Source: Cupriavidus malaysiensis
Lineage (GTDB): Bacteria; Pseudomonadota; Gammaproteobacteria; Burkholderiales; Burkholderiaceae
Assembly: GCF_001854325.1 (NCBI RefSeq)
Contig: NZ_CP017754.1
Span: 744,001-808,000, forward strand
Direction: 5' to 3'
Length of the DNA stretch: 64,000 nucleotides
Below the pieces are notes generated by a model. That model saw nothing but the letters and a program-made list of their open reading frames with translations. It ran no database searches and was not told the DNA's origin. Positions 35,435-43,755 of the stretch are shown piece by piece; positions within the stretch are counted from its first letter, which is position 1; each line of letters opens with the position of its first letter. Both the position numbers and the translations under genes were made by a program.

Positions 35435-36979
35435 ATGAAATCCTGGTTCAAGCGAATCCTGACGGCCGGCGCCTTGTCGCTCGCCGTTGGCGCGGCAAGT
35501 TTCAGCCTATCGACCCACGCGGTGGCGCAGGACAAGCCGGCGGCGGAAGCCTCCGCTCCGGCCGCCGCCACGGCCCCGGCTCCGGCCGCGGCTGCAGCGC
35601 CTGCCGCTGCGCCGGCCGCCGCGGCAGCGCCTGCGGCCGCACCGGCCGCCGCGGCACCCGCCGCGCCGACGCCCAACAAGGGTGACACCGCCTGGCTGCT
35701 GGTCTGCACCGCCTTCGTCATCCTGATGACGCTGCCCGGCCTGGCCCTGTTCTACGGTGGCCTGGTGCGCTCGAAGAACATGCTGTCGGTGCTGATGCAG
35801 TGCCTGGTGATCTTCTCGCTGGTGTCGCTGCTGTGGGCAATCTACGGCTACAGCTTCGCCTTCACCGAAGGAAACGCCTTCTTCGGCGGCACGGACCGGC
35901 TGTTCATGAAGGGCCTGACCGTCGACGCGGTGGCGGCGACCTTCAGCAAGGGCGTGGTCGTGCCGGAACTGGCCTACTTCGCCTTCCAGCTGGCGTTCGC
36001 GGCGATCACCTGCGCGCTGATCATCGGTGCCTTCGCCGAGCGTGCGAAGTTCTCGGCAGTGCTGCTCTTCGTCGTGCTGTGGTTCACCTTCTCCTACCTG
36101 CCGATCGCGCACATGGTCTGGTTCTGGCCCGGTCCTGACGCGTACACCGACGCGGCGGCCGGCGCGGCGGCCACGGCCAAGGGCGGCTGGCTGTTCCAGA
36201 AGGGTGCGCTCGACTACGCCGGCGGCACGGTGGTGCACATCAACGCCGCGGTCGCGGGCCTGGTCGGTGCCTTCCTGTTCGGCAAGCGTATCGGCTTTGG
36301 CCGTGAGGCGATCCGCCCGCACAGCCTGACCTTCACCATGGTCGGTGCCTCGCTGCTGTGGTTCGGCTGGTTCGGCTTCAACGCCGGCTCCGGCCTGGAA
36401 GCCAACGGCGCCGCCGGCCTGGCCTTCGTCAACACGCTGCTGGCCACCGCTGCCGCCGTGCTGTCGTGGACCTTCGGCGAGTGGATCGGCAAGGGCAAGC
36501 CCTCGATGCTGGGCGGTGCTTCGGGTGCCGTGGCAGGCCTGGTCGCCATCACCCCGGCCGCCGGCTTCGTCGGTCCGATGGGCTCGATCGCGCTCGGCCT
36601 GATCGCCGGCCTGTTGTGCCTGTGGGGCGTGACCGGCCTGAAGCGCATGCTGGGCATGGACGACTCGCTGGACGTGTTCGGCGTGCACGGCGTAGGCGGC
36701 ATCCTGGGTGCCCTGCTGACCGGCGTGTTCGCCGCGCCGAGCCTGGGCGGCACCGGCGTCTACGACTACGTGGCCAACAAGGTCGCCGACGACTACTCGA
36801 TCGCCGGCCAGGTCTGGATCCAGCTGCAAGGCGTGCTGACCACCATCATCTGGTCCGGCGTGGTGGCCTTCATCGCCTACAAGCTGGTGGATATGCTGAT
36901 CGGCCTGCGGGTGCCGGAAGAAGAGGAGCGCGAGGGTCTGGACATCACCTCGCACGGCGAAACCGCATATGAGGCCTGA
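35435..36979 (+). CDS. amtB: Ammonium transporter AmtB with long Ala/Pro-rich N-terminus
   Basis: Inner-membrane ammonium channel, 514 residues against about 430 for E. coli AmtB. A signal peptide (to about residue 31, THAVAQ) is followed by a roughly 50-residue Ala/Pro-rich segment that would lie in the periplasm. Eleven TM helices follow. The pore histidines are in AGGTVVHINAAVAGL and DVFGVHGVGGILG. Other family motifs are ALFYGGLVRSKN and WFGWFGFNAGS. The ATG at 35435 is preceded by AGAGGATA. It forms one operon with the porin and glnK. Confidence 0.93.
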   Translation: MKSWFKRILTAGALSLAVGAASFSLSTHAVAQDKPAAEASAPAAATAPAPAAAAAPAAAPAAAAAPAAAPAAAAPAAPTPNKGDTAWLLVCTAFVILMTLPGLALFYGGLVRSKNMLSVLMQCLVIFSLVSLLWAIYGYSFAFTEGNAFFGGTDRLFMKGLTVDAVAATFSKGVVVPELAYFAFQLAFAAITCALIIGAFAERAKFSAVLLFVVLWFTFSYLPIAHMVWFWPGPDAYTDAAAGAAATAKGGWLFQKGALDYAGGTVVHINAAVAGLVGAFLFGKRIGFGREAIRPHSLTFTMVGASLLWFGWFGFNAGSGLEANGAAGLAFVNTLLATAAAVLSWTFGEWIGKGKPSMLGGASGAVAGLVAITPAAGFVGPMGSIALGLIAGLLCLWGVTGLKRMLGMDDSLDVFGVHGVGGILGALLTGVFAAPSLGGTGVYDYVANKVADDYSIAGQVWIQLQGVLTTIIWSGVVAFIAYKLVDMLIGLRVPEEEEREGLDITSHGETAYEA

Positions 36980-37032
36980 TCCGAAAGGTGTTGTGCTGGA
37001 GAGCTGATTGGGAATCGTCTCTCAGGAGTTTC

Positions 37033-37056
37033 GCCCGGCTTCGGCCGGGCTTTTTT
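37033..37056 (+). terminator. Rho-independent terminator of amtB
   Basis: Stem GCCCGGC-TTCG-GCCGGGC with the stable TTCG tetraloop, followed by six T residues. It lies 54 bp after the amtB stop. Confidence 0.9.
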
Positions 37057-37161
37057 GCTTCCAGGGGGATCGTCCCGTCCTGGTGCGGACGGTACTCGCA
37101 AGCCGCTTAATTCCGATCTTAAAAAGCTTCAATTGTATTTAGAGGTGCATACAATTACATT

Positions 37162-37248
37162 GCCATTGAGGCAGTTTCCTCCACCTGCAGAACGCTCCCC
37201 GTATCTGTCAGGCTATTCGAAGCGCGGCAGTTGCCGCGCTTTTTTTTT
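37162..37248 (+). ncRNA. Candidate small RNA with anti-Shine-Dalgarno loop (copy B)
   Basis: A -10-like TACAAT at 37150-37155 sits in an AT-rich patch, with a weak TTCAAT about 16 bp upstream. A transcript of about 87 nt would show a short hairpin GCAG-TTTCCTCCAC-CTGC (37171-37188) that presents CCTCC in its loop. It would end at a strong terminator (stem GCGCGGCA/TGCCGCGC at 37220-37237, then nine T residues). The preceding amtB terminator means this second terminator needs its own transcript. No reading frame is convincing. Confidence 0.45.
37220..37248 (+). terminator. Orphan Rho-independent terminator
   Basis: Stem GCGCGGCA-GT-TGCCGCGC followed by a run of nine T residues. It lies about 170 bp beyond the amtB terminator with no protein gene between, which implies a short non-coding transcript. 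Confidence 0.88.
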
Positions 37249-37337
37249 CGTTCCGGCCGTCATCCGGCCGTCATCCGGCAGTCGCGGACCGCAGCCCGCC
37301 CGCGCTCCACGCCGGGCCGCCCCGGCGCGTGCCAAGG

Positions 37338-37361
37338 AAGGCCTTCGAAACGAAGGCCTTT
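37338..37361 (+). repeat. Perfect 10-bp hairpin in the gshA leader region
   Basis: AAGGCCTTCG-AAA-CGAAGGCCTT, followed by only a few T residues. It could be a weak terminator or a structured element upstream of gshA. A separate 12-bp palindrome AGGAGCGCTCCT lies at 37422-37433. Confidence 0.65.
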
Positions 37362-37495
37362 ACTTCTGCCGGACCGTCCCCATCTGGGTTCCCCTGATGC
37401 CCGCCGATGCATATCCTTATTAGGAGCGCTCCTGCAGGCTATTGGCCGTTCCTCTACAATCGGGGCGAACGATAAAGATGATCAATAGGATGGAT

Positions 37496-38791
37496 ATGGT
37501 CCCGCATCTCATTACCGCGCTGAACGGTCCGCTGCTCGAACTGGAGAAGAAGATCCTGGACGCCACGCCGTCCATCGAGCGCTGGTTCAGGCTGGAGTGG
37601 CAGGAGCATACGCCGCCGTTCTACTGTTCGGTGGACCTGCGCAATGCCGGCTTCAAGCTGGCGCCAGTGGACACCAACCTGTTCCCCGGTGGTTTCAACA
37701 ACCTCGCGCCGGAAATGCTGCCCCTGGCGGTGCAGGCGGCGATGGCGGCGATCGAGAAGATCTGCCCGGACGCCAAGAACCTGCTGTTGATCCCGGAACG
37801 CCACACCCGCAACATGTTCTATCTGCAGAACGTCGCGCGGCTGTCGCTGATCATGCGCCAGGCAGGCCTGAACGTGCGCCTGGGCTCCCTTTCCGAGGAA
37901 ATCACCGAGCCGACCCCGATCGAACTGCCGGACGGCCAGACCCTGGTGGTGGAGCCGCTGGCGCGCCTGGGTGCCAAGGGCCGCCGGCTGGGGCTGAAGG
38001 ACTTCGATCCGTGTTCGATCCTGCTCAACAACGACCTGTCCGCCGGCATTCCGCCGATCCTGGAGAACATCAACGAGCAGTACCTGCTGCCGCCGCTGCA
38101 TGCAGGCTGGTCGACGCGGCGCAAGACCAGCCACTTCGCCGCCTACGATGAAGTGGCCAAGAAGTTCGCCAAGCTGATCGATGTCGACCAGTGGATGGTG
38201 AATCCCTACTTCGCGCGCTGCTCCGGCATCAATTTCCACGAGCGCGTCGGCGAGGAAGAACTGGCCGACACCGTCGAGGCCGTGCTGAAGAAGATCGCCA
38301 AGAAGTATCGCGAGTACGGCATCAAGGAGACGCCCTACGTGGTGGTCAAGGCCGATGCCGGCACCTATGGCATGGGCATCATGACGGTGCGCGACCCGTC
38401 CGAGGTCAAGGGCCTGAACCGCAAGGAACGCAACAAGATGAGCGTCGTCAAGGAAGGCCTCGAGGTCAACGACGTCATCGTGCAGGAGGGGGTGCACACC
38501 TTCGAGAAGATCAACGAGGCGGTGGCGGAGCCGGTCGTCTACATGATCGACCGCTATGTGGTGGGCGGCTTCTACCGCGTGCACACGGGCCGCGGCAATG
38601 ACGAGAACCTGAACGCGCCCGGCATGCATTTCGTGCCGCTCGCCTTTGCCGCCAACGGTATCCCGGACACGCACGCCAAGCCGGGCGCCGCCGTGCCGAA
38701 CCGCTTCTATATGTATGGCGTGGTGGCCCGGCTGGCCCTGCTGGCTGCGTCGGTGGAACTGGAAAAGACCGATCCGAACCCGATCCTCTGA
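37496..38791 (+). CDS. gshA: Glutamate-cysteine ligase GshA (proteobacterial type)
   Basis: First step of glutathione synthesis, joining Glu and Cys with ATP. It has 431 residues from the ATG at 37496, the usual length for this beta-proteobacterial class, which is unrelated in sequence to E. coli GshA. Landmarks are FYCSVDLRNAGFKLAPVDTN, NLFPGGFNNLAPEM, VVKADAGTYGMGIMTV and VYMIDRYVVGGFYRVHTGRG. AGGA five bases before the chosen ATG decides the start; ATGs at 37478 and 37490 are less well placed. gshB follows after 69 bp. Confidence 0.9.
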   Translation: MVPHLITALNGPLLELEKKILDATPSIERWFRLEWQEHTPPFYCSVDLRNAGFKLAPVDTNLFPGGFNNLAPEMLPLAVQAAMAAIEKICPDAKNLLLIPERHTRNMFYLQNVARLSLIMRQAGLNVRLGSLSEEITEPTPIELPDGQTLVVEPLARLGAKGRRLGLKDFDPCSILLNNDLSAGIPPILENINEQYLLPPLHAGWSTRRKTSHFAAYDEVAKKFAKLIDVDQWMVNPYFARCSGINFHERVGEEELADTVEAVLKKIAKKYREYGIKETPYVVVKADAGTYGMGIMTVRDPSEVKGLNRKERNKMSVVKEGLEVNDVIVQEGVHTFEKINEAVAEPVVYMIDRYVVGGFYRVHTGRGNDENLNAPGMHFVPLAFAANGIPDTHAKPGAAVPNRFYMYGVVARLALLAASVELEKTDPNPIL

Positions 38792-38860
38792 CATCCGCCG
38801 CTTCCGCAGCGCCGACCCGGCGCGGCGGACGGCACCTCAACCCAGCAACCGGGCAGCACC

Positions 38861-39814
38861 ATGCGTATTCTCTTCATCACCGATCCGCTCGAGACGTTCA
38901 AGACGTACAAGGACTCCACCTACGCCATGATGACCGAGGCGGCGGCGCGCGGGCACGAACTGTTCTTCTGCCTGCAGTCGCAGTTGTCGCTGGTGAACCA
39001 GCGGGTCGAGGCGCTGGTGCGCCCGCTGTCGCTGCGCGGCGACGGCCACGACTGGTACGAGGTGGGCGAGCCGGCGGCGCAGGCGCTGGCCGCCTTCGAC
39101 GCCGTGCTGATGCGCAAGGATCCGCCCTTCGACATGGAGTACGTGACCAGCACCTGGCTGCTGGAGCTGGCCGAGGCGCAGGGCGCGCGGGTGTTCAACA
39201 AGCCGCGCGCGATCCGCGACCACTCCGAGAAGGTGTCGATCGGCGAATTCCCGCAGTTCACCGCGCCCACACTGGTGTCGCGCGACATGGGCCGCATCCG
39301 CGCCTTCCACGCAGAGCACCGTGACATCGTCATCAAGCCGCTGGACGGCATGGGCGGCATGGGCGTGTTCCGCGTCGGCGCCGACGGCATGAACCTGGGT
39401 GCCATCGTCGAGACCTTGGGCGACAACGGCGCGCGCACGCTGATGGCGCAACGCTACATCCCCGAGATCAAGGACGGCGACAAGCGCATCCTGCTGATCG
39501 GCGGCGAACCGGTCCCCTACGCGCTGGCGCGCGTGCCGATGGCCGGCGAAGTGCGCGGCAACCTGGCGGTCGGCGGCATGGGCCGTGCCCAACCCCTGTC
39601 GGCGCGCGACCGCGCCATCGCCGAGGCACTGGCGCCGCGGCTGTGGGAGCGTGGATTGTTGCTGGTCGGTCTGGATGTGATCGGTGATTACCTTACCGAG
39701 ATCAATGTGACGAGTCCGACCTGCTTCCAGGAAATCACCCAGCAGACCGGCTTCCACGTGGCGTCCATGTTCGTCGACGCGCTCGAGCGTGCCGTGGCGT
39801 CGATGCCGCGCTGA
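38861..39814 (+). CDS. gshB: Glutathione synthetase GshB
   Basis: ATP-grasp ligase adding Gly to gamma-glutamylcysteine, 317 residues. Conserved segments are RILFITDPLETFKTYKDSTY, MRKDPPFDMEYV, NKPRAIRDHSEK, the ATP-binding VIKPLDGMGGMGVFR and the C-terminal GLDVIGDYLTEINVTSPTC. It follows gshA in the same direction and the two are probably cotranscribed, giving the full pathway. Confidence 0.95.
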   Translation: MRILFITDPLETFKTYKDSTYAMMTEAAARGHELFFCLQSQLSLVNQRVEALVRPLSLRGDGHDWYEVGEPAAQALAAFDAVLMRKDPPFDMEYVTSTWLLELAEAQGARVFNKPRAIRDHSEKVSIGEFPQFTAPTLVSRDMGRIRAFHAEHRDIVIKPLDGMGGMGVFRVGADGMNLGAIVETLGDNGARTLMAQRYIPEIKDGDKRILLIGGEPVPYALARVPMAGEVRGNLAVGGMGRAQPLSARDRAIAEALAPRLWERGLLLVGLDVIGDYLTEINVTSPTCFQEITQQTGFHVASMFVDALERAVASMPR

Positions 39815-39837
39815 GCACTGGCGGTCCCGGGGTGCCT

Positions 39838-39845
39838 GATACAAT
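39838..39845 (+). promoter_or_regulatory. Possible extended -10 promoter of the pts genes
   Basis: TGATACAAT gives an extended -10 (TGn plus TACAAT) in the 58-bp gap between gshB and the EIIA gene. No clear -35 is seen. Transcription would start about 20 nt before the EIIA ATG. Confidence 0.4.
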
Positions 39846-39872
39846 CTTAGGCAGTCCAACGGATCCACCATC

Positions 39873-40328
39873 ATGGCAGGCATTCTGATCATCGCGCACG
39901 CGCCGCTCGCATCCGCGCTGCGCGATTGCGCGGCCCACGTCTATTGCGGCACGCCGCAACGGCTCGAGGCGATCGACGTCCTGCCGGACGCCGACCCTGC
40001 CACGGTGCTGGCCGACGCACGGCGGCGCCTGGCGGCGATCTGCGAAGACAACGGCGCACTGGTGCTGACCGATATCTTCGGCGCCACCCCTGCCAATATC
40101 GCCGCCCGCCTGGCCGACCCGGGCCGCGTCAAGGTGCTGGCCGGCGTCAATCTTCCCATGCTGGTGCGCGCCATCTGCTACCGCAGCGAAAAGCTGGACC
40201 AGCTCGCCGCCAAGGCGCTGGCCGGCGGCTCGCAAGGCGTGCTGCAGGTCGGCAGCACCTCCGTCCAGAACCAAACCGCCAATCATCCCGACAAATATGC
40301 TGCAGAGGGACGTCACCATCATCAATAA
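39873..40328 (+). CDS. PTS EIIA component of the mannose family
   Basis: A 151-residue EIIA-Man-type phosphocarrier. His9 in ILIIAHAPLASAL is the expected phosphorylation site. DIFGATPANIAARL and LAGVNLPMLVRAI are family signatures. No EIIB, EIIC or EIID gene is nearby. In Ralstonia eutropha an equivalent EIIA-HPr-EI set (ptsM-ptsH-ptsI) is regulatory and affects polyhydroxybutyrate metabolism, which is the likely role here. The gene overlaps ptsH by 32 bp. Confidence 0.9.
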   Translation: MAGILIIAHAPLASALRDCAAHVYCGTPQRLEAIDVLPDADPATVLADARRRLAAICEDNGALVLTDIFGATPANIAARLADPGRVKVLAGVNLPMLVRAICYRSEKLDQLAAKALAGGSQGVLQVGSTSVQNQTANHPDKYAAEGRHHHQ

Positions 40329-40566
40329 GCTCGGGCTGCATGCCCGCGCCTCCGCCAAGCTGACGCAACTGGCCGGCAGCTACGTCAGCCAGATCAAGAT
40401 GTCGCGAAATGGCCGCCAGGTCGACGCCAAGAGCATCATGGGCGTGATGATGCTGGCCGCCGGCATCGGCTCCACGGTCACCATCGAGATCGAGGGACCC
40501 GACGAGCAGGACGCCATGGAAGCGCTGGTGGCCCTGATCGGCAACCGCTTCGGCGAAGGCGAATAA
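40297..40566 (+). CDS. ptsH: PTS phosphocarrier protein HPr
   Basis: An 89-residue HPr. The EI-dependent phosphorylation site is His15 in NKLGLHARASAKL, and the regulatory kinase site Ser46 is conserved in DAKSIMGVMML. The start lies inside the EIIA gene, a 32-bp overlap that implies tight coupling. It passes phosphate from EI to EIIA. Confidence 0.94.
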   Translation: MLQRDVTIINKLGLHARASAKLTQLAGSYVSQIKMSRNGRQVDAKSIMGVMMLAAGIGSTVTIEIEGPDEQDAMEALVALIGNRFGEGE

Positions 40567-40633
40567 GGCAGGCCAGGCAGCCGGGACCCCGGTTCCACGG
40601 TATCCACTTCAACGTTCCACGACGGAGCGGCAC

Positions 40634-42397
40634 ATGTCCTTTGCCCTGCACGGCATCCCGGTATCGCGCGGAATCGCCATCGGCCGCGCGCACCTGCTTG
40701 CGCCGGCGGCGCTCGACGTGTCGCACTACCTGATCGACGAAGACAAGCTCGAGGCCGAGGTCGAGCGCCTGCGCGCGGCACGCGCCGCGGTGCGCAACGA
40801 ACTGGCGGCGCTCAAGCGCGACCTGCCGCGCGACGCGCCCGAGGAGATGGGCGCCTTCCTCGATGTGCACGCGATGATCCTCGACGACGCGATGCTGGCG
40901 CAGGAGCCCGAGACCCTGATCCGCACGCGCCGCTACAACGCGGAGTGGGCGCTGACCACACGGCTCGAGGAACTGCTGCGCCAGTTCGACGAGATCGAGG
41001 ACGAATACCTGCGTGAGCGCAAGGCCGACCTGCAGCAGGTGGTCGAGCGCATCCTCAAGGTGCTGGCGGGTGCGCCGATTCTGACGCCGGCCCCGGCTCC
41101 GGCCCCGGCGCTCGGCGCGGACGGCGTGGCGACACCCGGTGTCATCGTGGTGGCGCACGATATCTCGCCGGCCGACATGCTGCAGTTCCGCAATACGGCT
41201 TTCCATGGCTTCGTCACCGACCTGGGCGGGCGCACCTCGCATACCGCCATCGTGGCACGCAGCCTGGACATCCCCGCAGCTGTCGGCGTGGCCAGCGCCA
41301 GCGAGCTGATCCGGCAGGAAGACTGGATCATCATCGACGGCGATGCGGGGCTGGTGATCGTCGATCCGTCCGCCATCATCCTGGAGGAGTACCGGCATCG
41401 GCAGAGCGAGCGCATGCTCGAGAAGAAGCGCCTGCAGCGCCTGCGCCACACGCCGGCGGTGACCCTGGACGGGCAGGAAGTCGACCTGCTGGCCAATATC
41501 GAGATGGCCGAGGACGCGGGCGCTGCGCTGTCCGCCGGCGCGGTCGGCGTCGGCTTGTTCCGATCCGAGTTCCTGTTCATGAACCGGCGTGGCGAACTGC
41601 CCGGCGAGGATGAGCAGTTCGAGGCCTACCGTGCCGCAGTGGAGGCCATGCACGGCCTGCCTGTCACCATCCGCACCATCGATATCGGCGCCGACAAGCC
41701 GCTGGAAGGGCGCGAGGAGTTCGAGACCGCGCTCAATCCTGCGCTTGGCCTGCGCGCCATCCGCTGGTCGCTGTCCGAGCCGGCCATGTTCCTGACACAG
41801 TTGCGCGCCCTGCTGCGCGCCTCCGCCTTCGGCCCGGTGCGGATCCTGATCCCGATGCTGTCGCACGCGCGCGAGATCGACCAGACCCTGGAGCTGCTGG
41901 CGCAGGCCAAGCGCCAGCTGGACGAGCGCGGCCAGCCCTTCGATGCCAACCTCAAGGTCGGGGCGATGATCGAGATCCCGGCGGCGGTGCTGATGCTGCC
42001 GCTGTTCCTCAAGCGCATGGACTTCCTGTCGATCGGCACCAACGACCTGATCCAGTACACCCTGGCCATCGACCGTGCCGACAACGCCGTGGCCCATCTC
42101 TACGATCCGCTGCATCCGGCGGTGCTGCAGCTGATCGCCCGTACCATCTGCGAGGCCAACGAGGCTGGCGTGCCGGTGGCCGTGTGCGGCGAGATGGCCG
42201 GCGACCCGGCCATGACCCGCTTGCTGCTGGGCATGGGACTGCGCGAGTTCTCCATGCATCCCACCCAGCTGCTGCGCGTCAAGCAGGAAGTGCTGCACGC
42301 CGACTGCGGCAGGCTGACGGGCCAGGTCGACCAGCTGCTGGAAGCCTATGACCCGGAGGAGCAGGCGGCCGTGCTGTGCCAGCTCAATCAACCCTGA
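40634..42397 (+). CDS. ptsI: PTS enzyme I
   Basis: Phosphoenolpyruvate-protein phosphotransferase, 587 residues. The N-terminal HPr-binding helical domain is followed by the phosphohistidine domain with GGRTSHTAIVARS (His203), and the C-terminal PEP barrel with RSEFLFMNR, TIRTIDIGADKPL, SIGTNDLIQYTLAIDR and the catalytic Cys region VAVCGEMAGD. A short Ala/Pro-rich insert (TPAPAPAPALGADG) precedes the phosphohistidine site. It closes the gene set, followed by a terminator. Confidence 0.95.
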   Translation: MSFALHGIPVSRGIAIGRAHLLAPAALDVSHYLIDEDKLEAEVERLRAARAAVRNELAALKRDLPRDAPEEMGAFLDVHAMILDDAMLAQEPETLIRTRRYNAEWALTTRLEELLRQFDEIEDEYLRERKADLQQVVERILKVLAGAPILTPAPAPAPALGADGVATPGVIVVAHDISPADMLQFRNTAFHGFVTDLGGRTSHTAIVARSLDIPAAVGVASASELIRQEDWIIIDGDAGLVIVDPSAIILEEYRHRQSERMLEKKRLQRLRHTPAVTLDGQEVDLLANIEMAEDAGAALSAGAVGVGLFRSEFLFMNRRGELPGEDEQFEAYRAAVEAMHGLPVTIRTIDIGADKPLEGREEFETALNPALGLRAIRWSLSEPAMFLTQLRALLRASAFGPVRILIPMLSHAREIDQTLELLAQAKRQLDERGQPFDANLKVGAMIEIPAAVLMLPLFLKRMDFLSIGTNDLIQYTLAIDRADNAVAHLYDPLHPAVLQLIARTICEANEAGVPVAVCGEMAGDPAMTRLLLGMGLREFSMHPTQLLRVKQEVLHADCGRLTGQVDQLLEAYDPEEQAAVLCQLNQP

Positions 42398-42424
42398 TCG
42401 CTCTGCGGGTATTGCGCTGAATCG

Positions 42425-42450
42425 AGGCCGCCGTGTGCGGCCTTTTCTTC
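42425..42450 (+). terminator. Rho-independent terminator of ptsI
   Basis: Stem AGGCCGC-CGTGT-GCGGCCT followed by a T-rich tail (TTTTCTTCGC then TTTTT). It is 27 bp after the ptsI stop. Confidence 0.82.
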
Positions 42451-42547
42451 GCTTTTTGTTCGGGATGTGCGTGCGGGAGCCCGTGGTTTTGTGGGCTGTC
42501 ATCGACATTCAAAGACGTCGGGCAGGGGTCGTCACATGAGGCTTAAT

Positions 42548-42566
42548 GGGAATTGTTATCATTTTC
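42548..42566 (-). promoter_or_regulatory. Fur-like box upstream of bfd-bfr
   Basis: GGGAATTGTTATCATTTTC read on the reverse strand matches the 19-bp Fur consensus at about 14 positions. It is one of the few AT-rich patches in the window and lies 69 bp upstream of the bfd start. Iron-dependent control of bfd is well known in other bacteria. Confidence 0.65.
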
Positions 42567-42634
42567 GATCTCTGTTAAGCTGACGTTCATTGGCGGTGAC
42601 ATGCCGGTGTGACCGCCGACCCAAGGAGGGATTT

Positions 42635-42940
42635 GTGTACGTCTGCATCTGCAACCAGGTCACGGATCGCGAGATCCACGGTGCTGTCCATCTGGGCGTA
42701 TCCACGCTCGACGAACTGGCGGAAACGCTGGGTGTCGGCACCTGCTGCGGCCGCTGCCGCGAATGCGCGCAGCAGGTCCTGTGCGAAGGCGTGGCGGCAG
42801 CCAGCGCCATGAAGGCCACCACCACCGCCGTGATCCAGATTACGGAAATTTCTTCCTGTTCGCAGCCAGGGTCGCGTGCCATAATGGACACTCGGGACCC
42901 GGCAGTCGCGAACGACCAGCGCACCGCGCTGGTTGCCTGA
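42635..42940 (+). CDS. bfd: Bacterioferritin-associated ferredoxin Bfd
   Basis: [2Fe-2S] protein that reduces bacterioferritin cores to release iron. The GTG start at 42635 follows a strong AAGGAGGG. The cluster ligands are C4 and C6 (VCICNQV) and C38 and C41 (CGRC), the Bfd pattern. It has 101 residues against about 65-75 for most Bfd; the extra C-terminal 45 residues (from ATTTAVIQITEIS) are unusual and may be unstructured. bfr follows after 149 bp. Confidence 0.9.
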   Translation: MYVCICNQVTDREIHGAVHLGVSTLDELAETLGVGTCCGRCRECAQQVLCEGVAAASAMKATTTAVIQITEISSCSQPGSRAIMDTRDPAVANDQRTALVA

Positions 42941-43089
42941 ACTCGCGCGCGATCATCGCTTCATCGCGCGCGTCCGTACGTCCCCTGGCGTACGTTCCTC
43001 CGGTTCGGCACGTTCACCTTGGATGACTGCATGCGGCGCGTCGGCGCCGCATCGCGTTTCAGCGGGCCCCGATGCAACAGGAGCCGCTA

Positions 43090-43569
43090 ATGAAAGGTGA
43101 CAAGAAGGTCATCCAGTATCTCAACGCTCAGCTGAAGAACGAGCTGACCGCGATCAACCAGTATTTCCTCCACGCGCGCATGTATCGCCACTGGGGCCTG
43201 AAGAAGCTCGGCGACGTGGAATACAAGGAATCGATTGGTGAGATGAAGCACGCCGATCGGCTGATCGACCGCATCCTGATGCTGGATGGGCTGCCCAACC
43301 TGCAGGACCTGCACAAGCTGCTGCTGGGCGAGAACACGCCCGAGATGCTCAAGTGCGACCTGAAGCTGGAGCAAGGCGCGCACGCCACCGTCAAGGAAGC
43401 CATCGCCTATTGCGAGTCGGTGGGGGACTATGTGAGCCGCGAGATCCTCGTCGATATCCAGACCGATACCGAAGAGCATATCGATTACCTGGAGACGCAG
43501 CTCGACCTGATCGACAAGGTCGGCCTGCAGAACTATCTGCAGTCGCAGATGGAGCCGGGCGAGCACTGA
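43090..43569 (+). CDS. bfr: Bacterioferritin
   Basis: Iron-storage subunit of 159 residues, 24 of which form the shell. AGGAG lies seven bases before the ATG. By direct comparison with the recalled E. coli Bfr, the heme ligand Met52 and ferroxidase ligands Glu18, Glu51, His54, Glu94 and His130 are present. Position 127, Glu in E. coli, is Thr here (QTDTEEHID), with Glu at 128 and 129. Either a neighbouring Glu substitutes or the site is altered. It pairs with bfd. Confidence 0.93.
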   Translation: MKGDKKVIQYLNAQLKNELTAINQYFLHARMYRHWGLKKLGDVEYKESIGEMKHADRLIDRILMLDGLPNLQDLHKLLLGENTPEMLKCDLKLEQGAHATVKEAIAYCESVGDYVSREILVDIQTDTEEHIDYLETQLDLIDKVGLQNYLQSQMEPGEH

Positions 43570-43755
43570 TCCGCCCCAGGCGGGCCGCCCGGCCCGCTGC
43601 TACGCCGCCCGCCAGCGGCAGCGCCCGCCGCGGCGCATCCGCGCCGTCGAACGGGCGCTCGGCCTCCCGCCGTAAGGGTTCTCGTTCCCGCTTCGATTCC
43701 CATCCACAGCCGAATTCCCACGCCAGAATTCCGTATCGCCGACAGGAGTCCGTCC

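Larger units (their letters stand above)
36980..37495. other. 516-bp gene-free region between amtB and gshA
   Basis: No convincing protein gene. Contents in order: the amtB terminator (37033-37056), an AT-rich promoter-like segment, a possible small RNA with a strong terminator (37162-37248), a perfect 10-bp hairpin (37338-37361), a 12-bp palindrome (37422-37433) and the gshA leader. The region has lower GC than its neighbours around 37105-37165. Confidence 0.65.
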
